Source of the DNA: Anaerolineaceae bacterium | Lineage (GTDB): Bacteria > Chloroflexota > Anaerolineae > Anaerolineales > Anaerolineaceae | DNA: 12,518 nt | Direction of reading: 5' to 3' | NCBI GenBank assembly: GCA_028714615.1 | Contig: JAQTMA010000117.1 | Coordinates: 1 to 12,518 of the forward strand | In this document: positions 6,576 through 12,518 of the stretch, piece by piece | Layout: each line of letters opens with the position of its first letter | Numbering within the stretch: the first letter of the stretch is position 1 | The notes under the pieces: generated by a model | Seen by the model: the letters and a program-made list of their open reading frames with translations, nothing else | Told to the model about the DNA's origin: nothing | Database searches by the model: none | Program-made: the position numbers and the translations under genes

Positions 6576-6690
6576 ATTTCTGCCCCCGCTCGGTTTTTAA
6601 TGGAAAGGGAAGCAGGCAACGTTTCGGGGCTCATATCCGGGGGAGGGGGCGAACCAGGTGTGCATCACGAACCAAAATTTGGGGATTTGA

Positions 6691-7599
6691 ATGGATATTG
6701 ATTTTGTCGCATTTGGTATCATCATCGATGATATCGTCTTCTCGGATGGGAGGACGGAGATGGGTGTGCTAGGGGGCGGCGGTCCACAAGCGGCCTTCGG
6801 AATGCGCCTGTGGGCTGATCGCGTTGGCCTGGTATCCGGAGCAGGCAAGGACCTCCCAGAAACCGTGTTGCCGTGGTGCGAAGCTTCCGGAATTGATACG
6901 GCGGGCATTCGTATCACAGATTACCCCACGGTGCGAGCATGGCAGGTTACGGAAAACGGTAGCCGCCGTACTCAAGTCTTGCGTGTCTCCGGAGAAGCTG
7001 TCGGGGGGCAATTGGGCCGCTCCCTGGAAGTATTGCCTGAAAATTACCGGCAGGCACGTGGCTTTCACTATGGATTCCACCCGGAAGACCCCCCGGAACC
7101 TTTCAACCGCGAGTTGCACAACTTAGGGAAGCGAATATCGGTCGAACCATTCAAGAACGCGCTCAAGCCGCTTTCAGAATTCTCACTTCGTACGCTATTC
7201 GAGTCGATCGACATCTTTTCCCCTAACCTGAATGAAGCCCGCAGTATGCTCGGCCTGGAATCGCCGGAAGCCCTGGTAAGGCGCTTTTCTGATCTAGGTG
7301 TGCGCACTTTAGCTTTGCGGATGGGTGCGGCAGGATCATTGGTCTATTCTGGAAAATCCAAAGCTCCACAATACGTTCCTGCAGTTCCCACTCAGGTCGT
7401 TGATCCCGTGGGGGCGGGGAATGCCTATTGCGGCGGATTTTTGGTAGGTTGGTTGGAAACAGGAGATGGGTTGACCGCCGGACGGTGGGGCTCCGTTGCG
7501 GCATCCTTCCTTGTCGAACAAGTGGGTGTTCCTATCTATACTCCAGAACGTAAGGCAGAAGCACAACGCCGGCTGCACCGATTATTAACCGAATCCTGA
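6691..7599 (+). CDS. PfkB/ribokinase-family kinase, Mak32-like, probable pseudouridine kinase
   Basis: This 302-residue protein has the ribokinase fold. GGGGPQAAFGMRLWADRVGL at 28-47 is the glycine-rich N-terminal PfkB signature, in the form I associate with the Mak32 subgroup (no Asn after the glycines). DIFSPNLNEARSMLG at 174-188 is the N-x-x-E region. VVDPVGAGNAYCGGF at 226-240 is the C-terminal signature. There Asn234 stands where the catalytic-base Asp of GAGD usually is. The neighbour 71 bases downstream is psuG, and PfkB kinases commonly supply its substrate by phosphorylating pseudouridine, so PsuK-type activity is the best guess. Another sugar or nucleoside substrate, or reduced activity, is possible. 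A TGA lies directly before ATG 6691, fixing the start. The ribosome site is weak (GGGGA, 6681-6685). Confidence 0.75.
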   Translation: MDIDFVAFGIIIDDIVFSDGRTEMGVLGGGGPQAAFGMRLWADRVGLVSGAGKDLPETVLPWCEASGIDTAGIRITDYPTVRAWQVTENGSRRTQVLRVSGEAVGGQLGRSLEVLPENYRQARGFHYGFHPEDPPEPFNRELHNLGKRISVEPFKNALKPLSEFSLRTLFESIDIFSPNLNEARSMLGLESPEALVRRFSDLGVRTLALRMGAAGSLVYSGKSKAPQYVPAVPTQVVDPVGAGNAYCGGFLVGWLETGDGLTAGRWGSVAASFLVEQVGVPIYTPERKAEAQRRLHRLLTES

Positions 7600-7670
7600 A
7601 CAATCCTTGACCAGGAAAAGTGGTGACGCCGCCGGGGAAAAATGACCTATACTGATACTTAGGAGGGAGC

Positions 7671-8603
7671 ATGGATAAACTATCCCAATCGTTTACCTAT
7701 AGCGAAGAAATCATGCGCGCCAGGTTTGGCGGCGCTCCCGTGGTCGCGCTAGAATCAGCGGTCATCACGCATGGACTGCCGCGCCCTGAAAACCTGACGC
7801 TGGCGCGCGAGCTGGAGGCCCATGTACGATCGGTTGGCGCTGTCCCGGCAACGATTGCGGTACTGGACGGCGTCATCCACATCGGGTTGACCGAGGTAGA
7901 ACTCGAACGGCTGGCGTATACTGACGGTGCACGGAAGATCAGTCGTCGGGATTTCGGGATTGCGATTGCCAAACGAGAAAGCGGCGGCACAACCGTAGCG
8001 GGCACGTTGATCGCGGGACACGCTGCCGGCTTGCAGGTGTTTGCCACCGGAGGTATTGGCGGTGTGCATCGCCAGGCGCCTTTTGACGTGTCTGCCGACC
8101 TGCCCGAGCTGGCGCGTACACCGATGGTGGTCGTATGTGCGGGCGCCAAAGCCATTCTGGATATCCCGGCAACGCTGGAATACCTCGAAACCGCTGGCGT
8201 GCCCGTCATCGGTTACCAAACAGATGAGTTCCCTGCATTCTACTCGGTTAGCAGCGGGCGCAAGGTGGACGTTTACGCCGATACACCAGAGCAGGTCGCG
8301 CACATTGCCAAAGCCCAATGGGGCCTGGGCATCAATTGTGCGATCCTGGTCGTTGTACCTCCCCCTGAGGAAGTAGCTATTCCAGTAGAGGATGCTGAAG
8401 AAGCCATCCAGCAGGCTCTAGCTGATGCGGATGCACAGCACATCACCGGTTCGGCATTGACACCATTTTTACTGACCCGCGTGAGTGAACTCACCGGTGG
8501 GGCCAGTCTACGGGCAAATTTGGGTTTGCTCCGGAGCAACGCCCTCATCGCCTCCGAGATTGCGCTGTATTTGACCGGGAAATCCCCGATGCGAAGCGGG
8601 TGA
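7671..8603 (+). CDS. psuG: pseudouridine-5'-phosphate glycosidase
   Basis: PsuG is a 310-residue enzyme that cleaves the C-C glycosidic bond of pseudouridine 5'-phosphate to uracil and ribose 5-phosphate through a lysine Schiff base, completing pseudouridine degradation in the cytosol. It is collinear with the family: ALESAVITHGLPRPEN at 26-41 (Glu28), GARKISRRD at 86-94 (Lys89), ATGGIGGVHR at 125-134, DVSADLPEL at 139-147 (Asp139), CAGAKAILDI at 156-165 (Schiff-base Lys160) and GYQTDEFPAFY at 181-191. These correspond to E. coli Glu31, Lys93, Asp149 and Lys166 as I recall them, so the enzyme should be active. The length is normal. The start has a strong AGGAGG at 7661-7666, much better than the upstream kinase's, so PsuG may be made in excess. 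It probably shares the kinase transcript. Confidence 0.95.
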   Translation: MDKLSQSFTYSEEIMRARFGGAPVVALESAVITHGLPRPENLTLARELEAHVRSVGAVPATIAVLDGVIHIGLTEVELERLAYTDGARKISRRDFGIAIAKRESGGTTVAGTLIAGHAAGLQVFATGGIGGVHRQAPFDVSADLPELARTPMVVVCAGAKAILDIPATLEYLETAGVPVIGYQTDEFPAFYSVSSGRKVDVYADTPEQVAHIAKAQWGLGINCAILVVVPPPEEVAIPVEDAEEAIQQALADADAQHITGSALTPFLLTRVSELTGGASLRANLGLLRSNALIASEIALYLTGKSPMRSG

Positions 8604-8619
8604 ATTCCCGGCTGAAGCG

Positions 8620-9411
8620 TCATTCCGAATCTCGACCACACCAGGCGTGGATCATTGCTCGAACGGATCGGTTCATTTCGATCGAGAATTCCGCGCTGAA
8701 CTTGTGGAAATAATTGAATTGCCCCGCATTTTCGATATTATCTTGCCGGAGTCCCGAAGCTGCAAATTGGGTTTCTCGTTCTCGCAGCATCGCTGTGAGC
8801 TGCTCTTTGTACAACCGCCGGTAGGTGTTTTGATGGACGATAAACTCCGGTGAGAAGCGGGATGGCTGAGGGCGGGCAACCTGGTTGGGGGTAGGGCGAC
8901 CAAAACACACCAAGGTGATAGGGAGGGCATAGGGGGGCAGCTCGAAGAGCTTACGATGCTCCTCGTAGTGCTCAACAATATCACCGATATAGCACGAGCC
9001 GATTCCAAGAGCCTCTGCCGCGGTGACAGCCGTTTGGGCGGAGATGAGTGCATCGGAACAAGCCAGCAGTAAGTCGCCTTCCTGGGGGGTGCGCATAGGG
9101 AGCTCGCGCTGACGACAGATGTTTTCGACTCCAGATACCTGGTAATAATCGTACCAACGTTGGTAGTCCGCTAGAAACAATAGCACAAAAGGGGCTTTCG
9201 CGATGAAAGGTTGGTCGTCGCAGGTTATCGCCAACCGGTCTTTTAGCGCCTGGTCTTCAACGGTAATAATCGAGTACAACATCATATTTCCTGCGGTCGG
9301 GGCGCGCATGGCTGACTGTAAGATGGCTTGTTTTTCCGCGTCAGAGAGCGGCTCATCCAGGTAGGCGCGCACGGATTTGCGCCGGTTCAACACATCCAGG
9401 ATAGGGTCCAT
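8620..9411 (-). CDS. nitroreductase-family FMN oxidoreductase (NfsA-like)
   Basis: This 263-residue cytosolic flavoprotein is likely NAD(P)H-dependent and dimeric. RRKSVRAYLDEPL at 10-22 carries the phosphate-binding R-x-S-x-R pattern. RAPTAGNMMLYSII at 36-49 is the FMN-contacting segment. EALGIGSCYIGDI at 133-145 and VCFGRPTP at 168-175 complete the nitroreductase core. The C-terminal extension from about 185 resembles NfsA/FRP-type enzymes. The physiological substrate cannot be inferred, as the family reduces nitroaromatics, quinones and flavins. The frame runs upstream to a TTG at 9462, but ATG 9411 starts at the family's usual position, has AAGGAA upstream, and lies downstream of a good extended -10 box that would fall inside the longer form. 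It converges on psuG with 16 bases between them. Confidence 0.87.
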   Translation of the reverse strand: MDPILDVLNRRKSVRAYLDEPLSDAEKQAILQSAMRAPTAGNMMLYSIITVEDQALKDRLAITCDDQPFIAKAPFVLLFLADYQRWYDYYQVSGVENICRQRELPMRTPQEGDLLLACSDALISAQTAVTAAEALGIGSCYIGDIVEHYEEHRKLFELPPYALPITLVCFGRPTPNQVARPQPSRFSPEFIVHQNTYRRLYKEQLTAMLRERETQFAASGLRQDNIENAGQFNYFHKFSAEFSIEMNRSVRAMIHAWCGRDSE

Positions 9412-9452
9412 GTGGTTTCCTTCGGGTAGAGAGATAAAGAATGATCGAGATA

Positions 9453-9461
9453 ATTGTATCA
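9453..9461 (-). promoter_or_regulatory. candidate extended -10 promoter for the nitroreductase
   Basis: On the minus strand, TGATACAAT (9461-9453) is an extended -10 element: TGN followed by TACAAT, 5 of 6 to consensus. No -35 box is evident, which is tolerated in extended -10 promoters. Transcription would start near 9446, about 35 bases before ATG 9411. Confidence 0.4.
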
Positions 9462-9481
9462 AACATATTGACGAGGTTCTT

Positions 9482-9524
9482 GTGGGTCAGCAATAGGTCT
9501 CTGACCTCGCGGTTGGCTGACCAC
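9482..9524. repeat. nested inverted repeat in the nitroreductase/M32 divergent intergenic region
   Basis: GGTCAGC (9485-9491) pairs with GCTGACC (9516-9522). The outer GTG/CAC pairs continue with one bulged base. Within the loop, AGGTC (9495-9499) pairs with GACCT (9503-9507) around a 3-base loop. As RNA this gives a two-tier hairpin, and as DNA it gives several GGTC/GACC half-sites. It lies between two divergent starts and about 100 bases before the M32 start. A GGCCGGCC palindrome follows at 9528-9535. Confidence 0.35.
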
Positions 9525-9621
9525 AGAGGCCGGCCACAAAGCCCGGGATGGAGACCTTTACGATTGCACTTACATGGAAAAATGGATAAGGTTGATGTAC
9601 AATTCCCATCAGGAGAAACCT

Positions 9622-11130
9622 ATGCTTGAATCACTTACGAAACTGAAGGAATGCCTGCAAGAAGCCCACGATTTGAGTTCCGTTGAGGCTGTTCTCAATT
9701 GGGACCAGACTGTCTACATGCCACCGGGGGGTGCTGCGTATCGTGGCCGGCACATGGCCTTGATCTCGCGCATCCAGCACGAGAAGGCCACCAATCCAGA
9801 AATTGGTCGCCTACTCGATAAGCTGCAGCCATACGCAGAAAGCCTTCCCTACGACGATGATGATGCGGCTCTGATCCGAGCTGCACGCCGCTCCTTTGAG
9901 CGTGATACGAAAGTCCCCAACGACCTCGTGAGTAAAATTTCGGAGCACCAGGCGCTTGCTTATCAAGCCTGGGGCGAGGCGCGTCCGGAGAATGATTTCC
10001 GCAAGGTACAGCCCTATTTGGAAAAAACGCTCGATCTAAGCCGCCAGTTGGCAGACTGCTTCCCTGGATACCAACACATTGCTGATCCTTTGATTGACTT
10101 TTCTGATTACGATATGAAGGCTGCTGATATCCGCGAAGTCTTCACCGAACTGCGCAGCCAATTGGTACCCATCATCCAAAGCATCACGGCTCAGCCCATG
10201 GCGGACGATAGCTGCCTGCGTCTGTATTATCCCAAAGAACAACAGCTCGAGTTCTCAAAAACGATCGTACGCGATTTTGGTTACGATTTTAACCGCGGGC
10301 GACTTGATTTAACCCGGCATCCTTTCGAGACGACGTTCGCATGGGGCGACGTACGCATCACCACCCGAGTCGACGAATATGATTTGAGTAACTGCCTGTT
10401 CAGTGTAATGCATGAATCCGGGCATGCCATGTACGAACAGGGCGGCAATCCAGCCTACGATGGCACGCCTTTGGCAGGAGGCGTATCATCCGGTGTGCAT
10501 GAGAGCCAATCTCGCACCTGGGAGAACCTGGTCGGTCGCAGCCACGCATTTTGGGAAGGGACTTTTCCTAGGTTGCAGGCAACGTTCCCGGACCAGTTGC
10601 AGGACGTGGATCTCGAAACGTTCTATCGGGCCGTGAATAAGGTCAAGCGCTCGTTGATCCGCACGGAATCCGACGAGGTCACCTACAACCTGCATCCCAT
10701 GATCCGGTTCGAACTGGAGTTGGAGATGTTGGAAGGCCGCCTCGCAGTGAAAGACCTGGCGGAGGCCTGGAATGACCGTTACGAACAATACCTGGGCATC
10801 ACCCCTCCGGATGATCGCAATGGGGTCATGCAGGATGTTCACTGGTATGGGGGCATGATTGGTGGCGGGTTCCAGGGTTATACGTTGGGGAATATACTAT
10901 CCGCCATGTTCTTCGAGAAAGCACTTAAGGCGCACCCGGAAATCCAGGCCGAGATCAGCCATGGGAAATTCAGCACTCTACGGCTATGGCTGACCGAGAA
11001 TATTTACCAGTATGGCAGCAAATATACCGCTCCCGAACTGATCCAGCGCGTCACTGGTGGCGGGTTGGATGTAGCACCATTGATCCGGTATTTGAAATCA
11101 AAATACGGCGAGATCTATCATTTACAATAA
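9622..11130 (+). CDS. M32-family metallocarboxypeptidase (thermostable carboxypeptidase 1 type)
   Basis: This 502-residue cytosolic zinc peptidase removes C-terminal residues from peptides and has broad specificity. The metal site is His264-Glu265-Ser-Gly-His268 (VMHESGHAMYEQG) with third ligand Glu294 in GVHESQSRTWEN. The 26-residue spacing from His268 to Glu294 is the same as I recall for Pyrococcus CP (His273/Glu299). Further M32 signatures are HPFETTFAWGDVRITTR at 233-249, DEVTYNLHPMIRFELE at 351-366 and MQDVHWYGG at 403-411 followed by YTLGN at 420-424. Length is typical. The frame extends to 9574, but ATG 9622 has AGGAG (9611-9615) 6 bases upstream and starts where the family does. I saw no confident promoter. 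It meets the ribonucleotide reductase stop tail to tail with one base between the stops. Confidence 0.95.
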   Translation: MLESLTKLKECLQEAHDLSSVEAVLNWDQTVYMPPGGAAYRGRHMALISRIQHEKATNPEIGRLLDKLQPYAESLPYDDDDAALIRAARRSFERDTKVPNDLVSKISEHQALAYQAWGEARPENDFRKVQPYLEKTLDLSRQLADCFPGYQHIADPLIDFSDYDMKAADIREVFTELRSQLVPIIQSITAQPMADDSCLRLYYPKEQQLEFSKTIVRDFGYDFNRGRLDLTRHPFETTFAWGDVRITTRVDEYDLSNCLFSVMHESGHAMYEQGGNPAYDGTPLAGGVSSGVHESQSRTWENLVGRSHAFWEGTFPRLQATFPDQLQDVDLETFYRAVNKVKRSLIRTESDEVTYNLHPMIRFELELEMLEGRLAVKDLAEAWNDRYEQYLGITPPDDRNGVMQDVHWYGGMIGGGFQGYTLGNILSAMFFEKALKAHPEIQAEISHGKFSTLRLWLTENIYQYGSKYTAPELIQRVTGGGLDVAPLIRYLKSKYGEIYHLQ

Positions 11131-11131
11131 T

Positions 11132-12518
11132 TTAGCACTCACTAAACCCACACGCGTAGCACTTGTGGCAGCCTTCCTCGTTGACCATGGCGGCTTGCCC
11201 ACACTCCGGACAGAGATCGCCAAAGTGGAGAGCTGTTTGCTGGAGAACCGGCGGTGAAGAGATTCCTTCGGCTCCGGAACCGTTTCCAGAGATACCCTGG
11301 TTGGGATCTGTTTGATCCAAAAGGCGCGTGCTCAGGTACTCGTTCAGGGCATGAGCGACCCCATCCGGGAGCGAACGCACCCGGTTAGGCCCAAAACCGA
11401 GTGAGCGCCCACCGCCAATACCGGTCAGTTGGTTGAGCACCTCTTTCAGGCGTTTGCGCGGTTCAACCGGGGAGGCCAACCGCAGGATATAGGAAATCAA
11501 CCGCCCAATCGCTTCGGATACCGCGGCAGTATCCGAACCGGCCTTTGCGGTGTTGACGAACACTTCAAAAGGTTGATCGCCCCCATTCTCGTTGAGGGTG
11601 ATAAAGGCCTTACCGAGAGGGGTTTCGATAGAATAGGTAAAGCCGCGCAGGAAGCGGGGACGTGGTTTCTTGGTATCCTGCCAGAGCGCCATCTGTTGTT
11701 CAGCTTTGGCTTCCGCGGAGGTCGCACTTCCGTGCACTTTTTTCTCGGCTGTAGCCTTGGTCTCTAGTACCACTTTCTCACGCGAACCGGTGACGTAAAC
11801 CGTAATGCCTTTGCAGCCCAATTCCCAGGCCATTTGGTAGGCTACGGCTATGTCTTCTTCGGCCGCATCAGGGGGGAAGTTGATCGTCTTGGACAGGCTG
11901 TTATCGACGAAAGACTGCAGGGCGGCTTGCATGCGTACGTGTTCCTCCGCGCTGATGTCGGCGGAGACCACGAACACCTCACGCAGGGCGGGGGGGACTT
12001 CAGGCACGTTCTGGCAGGTGCCTTCGCGCATGACGGTATCGATAATATCGGCGCGTTCTTCGGCTTCGACGCCAGCGCTTTCTAAGGCTTGCTCGAACAG
12101 CGGACTGGCATAGGTCAACTTCAAGTCTTTACCGTTGTCATTTACGTGGCGGACATAAGCGAGTGCGAAGACAGGTTCGCAGCCATAGCCTTCACAGCCG
12201 GCGACGGTAGCAATCGTCCCGGTCGGAGCGATGGTCGTCTGTGCGGCATTTCGGATTCCATGTTGCTGGATACCGGCGATGACCTGCTCCCAATCAAGGT
12301 TAGGACGGCCCCAGTCGTGTTGATAGGGTTCGCAAGCTTGCGGGGGACTCCAGCGGAGATTATGCGGATCATAAATACTTCCTTCAATGGCGGGGAAAGG
12401 ACCGCGTTCCTTGGCAAGAGCAATACTGGCCTGCATGGCATGGAACCGGACAAATTCCATCACCTGGGATGCGAATTCCAGACTTTCCGGAGACCCATAG
12501 CGTATGCCAGCGTGGTAC
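11132..12518 (-). CDS. nrdJ: vitamin B12-dependent (class II) ribonucleotide reductase, C-terminal part (partial)
   Basis: The minus-strand frame is open from the right edge to TAA at 11134-11132, giving the last 461 residues of an adenosylcobalamin-dependent reductase that makes deoxyribonucleotides. The fragment begins AGIRYGSPESLEFASQVMEF, a class II barrel segment. It continues with GIRNAAQTTIAPTGTIATVAG and GYGCEPVFALAYVRHV (the P-T-G-T-I signature near the active site). A TSCPD-type domain follows (GFTYSIETPLGKAFITLNE, PFEVFVN, AIGRLISYILRLA). The tail has six cysteines in a C-x2-C...C-x2-C-x2-C...C pattern (CPECGQAAMVNEEGCHKC and YACGFSEC), which would bind zinc and/or carry the dithiol that re-reduces the active site. 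A GTG at 12463 is only an internal codon, because homologous sequence continues to the edge. The true start and N-terminal domain lie outside. Confidence 0.93.
   Translation of the reverse strand, partial: YHAGIRYGSPESLEFASQVMEFVRFHAMQASIALAKERGPFPAIEGSIYDPHNLRWSPPQACEPYQHDWGRPNLDWEQVIAGIQQHGIRNAAQTTIAPTGTIATVAGCEGYGCEPVFALAYVRHVNDNGKDLKLTYASPLFEQALESAGVEAEERADIIDTVMREGTCQNVPEVPPALREVFVVSADISAEEHVRMQAALQSFVDNSLSKTINFPPDAAEEDIAVAYQMAWELGCKGITVYVTGSREKVVLETKATAEKKVHGSATSAEAKAEQQMALWQDTKKPRPRFLRGFTYSIETPLGKAFITLNENGGDQPFEVFVNTAKAGSDTAAVSEAIGRLISYILRLASPVEPRKRLKEVLNQLTGIGGGRSLGFGPNRVRSLPDGVAHALNEYLSTRLLDQTDPNQGISGNGSGAEGISSPPVLQQTALHFGDLCPECGQAAMVNEEGCHKCYACGFSEC

Noticed and set aside
6600..6701. 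33-codon upstream ORF overlapping the start of the PfkB kinase, a possible leader peptide
   Set aside because: It has an ATG on the predicted transcript and ends just inside the kinase gene, but there is no ribosome site before it. The peptide is Gly-rich with no sign of regulatory codons, so chance is more likely.
7697..8318. Two long minus-strand frames (170 and 187 residues) opposite psuG
   Set aside because: They are shadows of a strongly conserved PsuG, and neither resembles a protein family.
8583..8619. Hairpin between psuG and the nitroreductase as a terminator
   Set aside because: Only a 4-bp CCCG/CGGG stem with an 8-base loop inside the psuG end, with no T tract.
12461..12463. GTG as the start of the ribonucleotide reductase
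   Set aside because: In-frame sequence upstream (GIRYGSPESLEFASQ) is clearly class II reductase, so this is an internal Val codon of a gene cut by the window edge.
1..12518. CRISPR array, integrase, insertion sequence, phage or defence genes
   Set aside because: No regularly spaced direct repeats, transposase or integrase motifs, terminal inverted repeats or toxin-antitoxin-like pairs were seen. The content is housekeeping metabolism plus one regulatory cluster.

Overview
The window looks like ordinary chromosomal core DNA from an Anaerolineae-type member of the Chloroflexota. This rests on the protein flavour: a vitamin B12-dependent ribonucleotide reductase with a C-terminal cysteine cluster, a polymer-forming membrane protein and a toast-rack lipoprotein under an ECF sigma factor, an M32 carboxypeptidase, and a PsuG with a Mak32-like kinase. 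It also rests on a GC-rich palindrome of a kind I associate with that phylum. I could not run a search, so the taxonomy is an inference. I see no phage genes, transposases, CRISPR array, tRNA or rRNA.

Layout. Positions 1-1375 (+) hold the tail of nadD and an MFS transporter, 25 bases apart. Positions 4571-1430 (-) hold a four-gene cluster: ECF sigma factor, zinc-finger anti-sigma factor, bactofilin-like membrane protein and toast-rack lipoprotein. The first three genes overlap each other. Positions 4743-5780 (+) hold galT, tail to tail with a deoxynucleoside kinase (6424-5789, -). Positions 6691-8603 (+) hold a PfkB-type kinase and pseudouridine-5'-phosphate glycosidase (psuG). Then come a nitroreductase (9411-8620, -), an M32 carboxypeptidase (9622-11130, +), and the C-terminal two-thirds or so of the B12-dependent ribonucleotide reductase (12518-11132, -), which runs off the right edge.

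How the genes fit together. The sigma/anti-sigma pair most likely controls its own operon, and its two targets are envelope proteins, so this reads as a small envelope-stress or surface-maintenance regulon. It is the nearest thing here to an under-described system. The kinase and psuG form a pseudouridine salvage/degradation pair, but the kinase has Asn at the usual catalytic-base Asp, and a palindrome overlaps its best promoter. The ribonucleotide reductase and deoxynucleoside kinase both feed dNTP pools but are not in one operon. The remaining genes are single-gene metabolic units.

Four convergent pairs meet at gaps of 54, 8, 16 and 1 bases. None has a clear hairpin-plus-T-tract terminator. 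No stretch longer than 266 bases lacks a gene.
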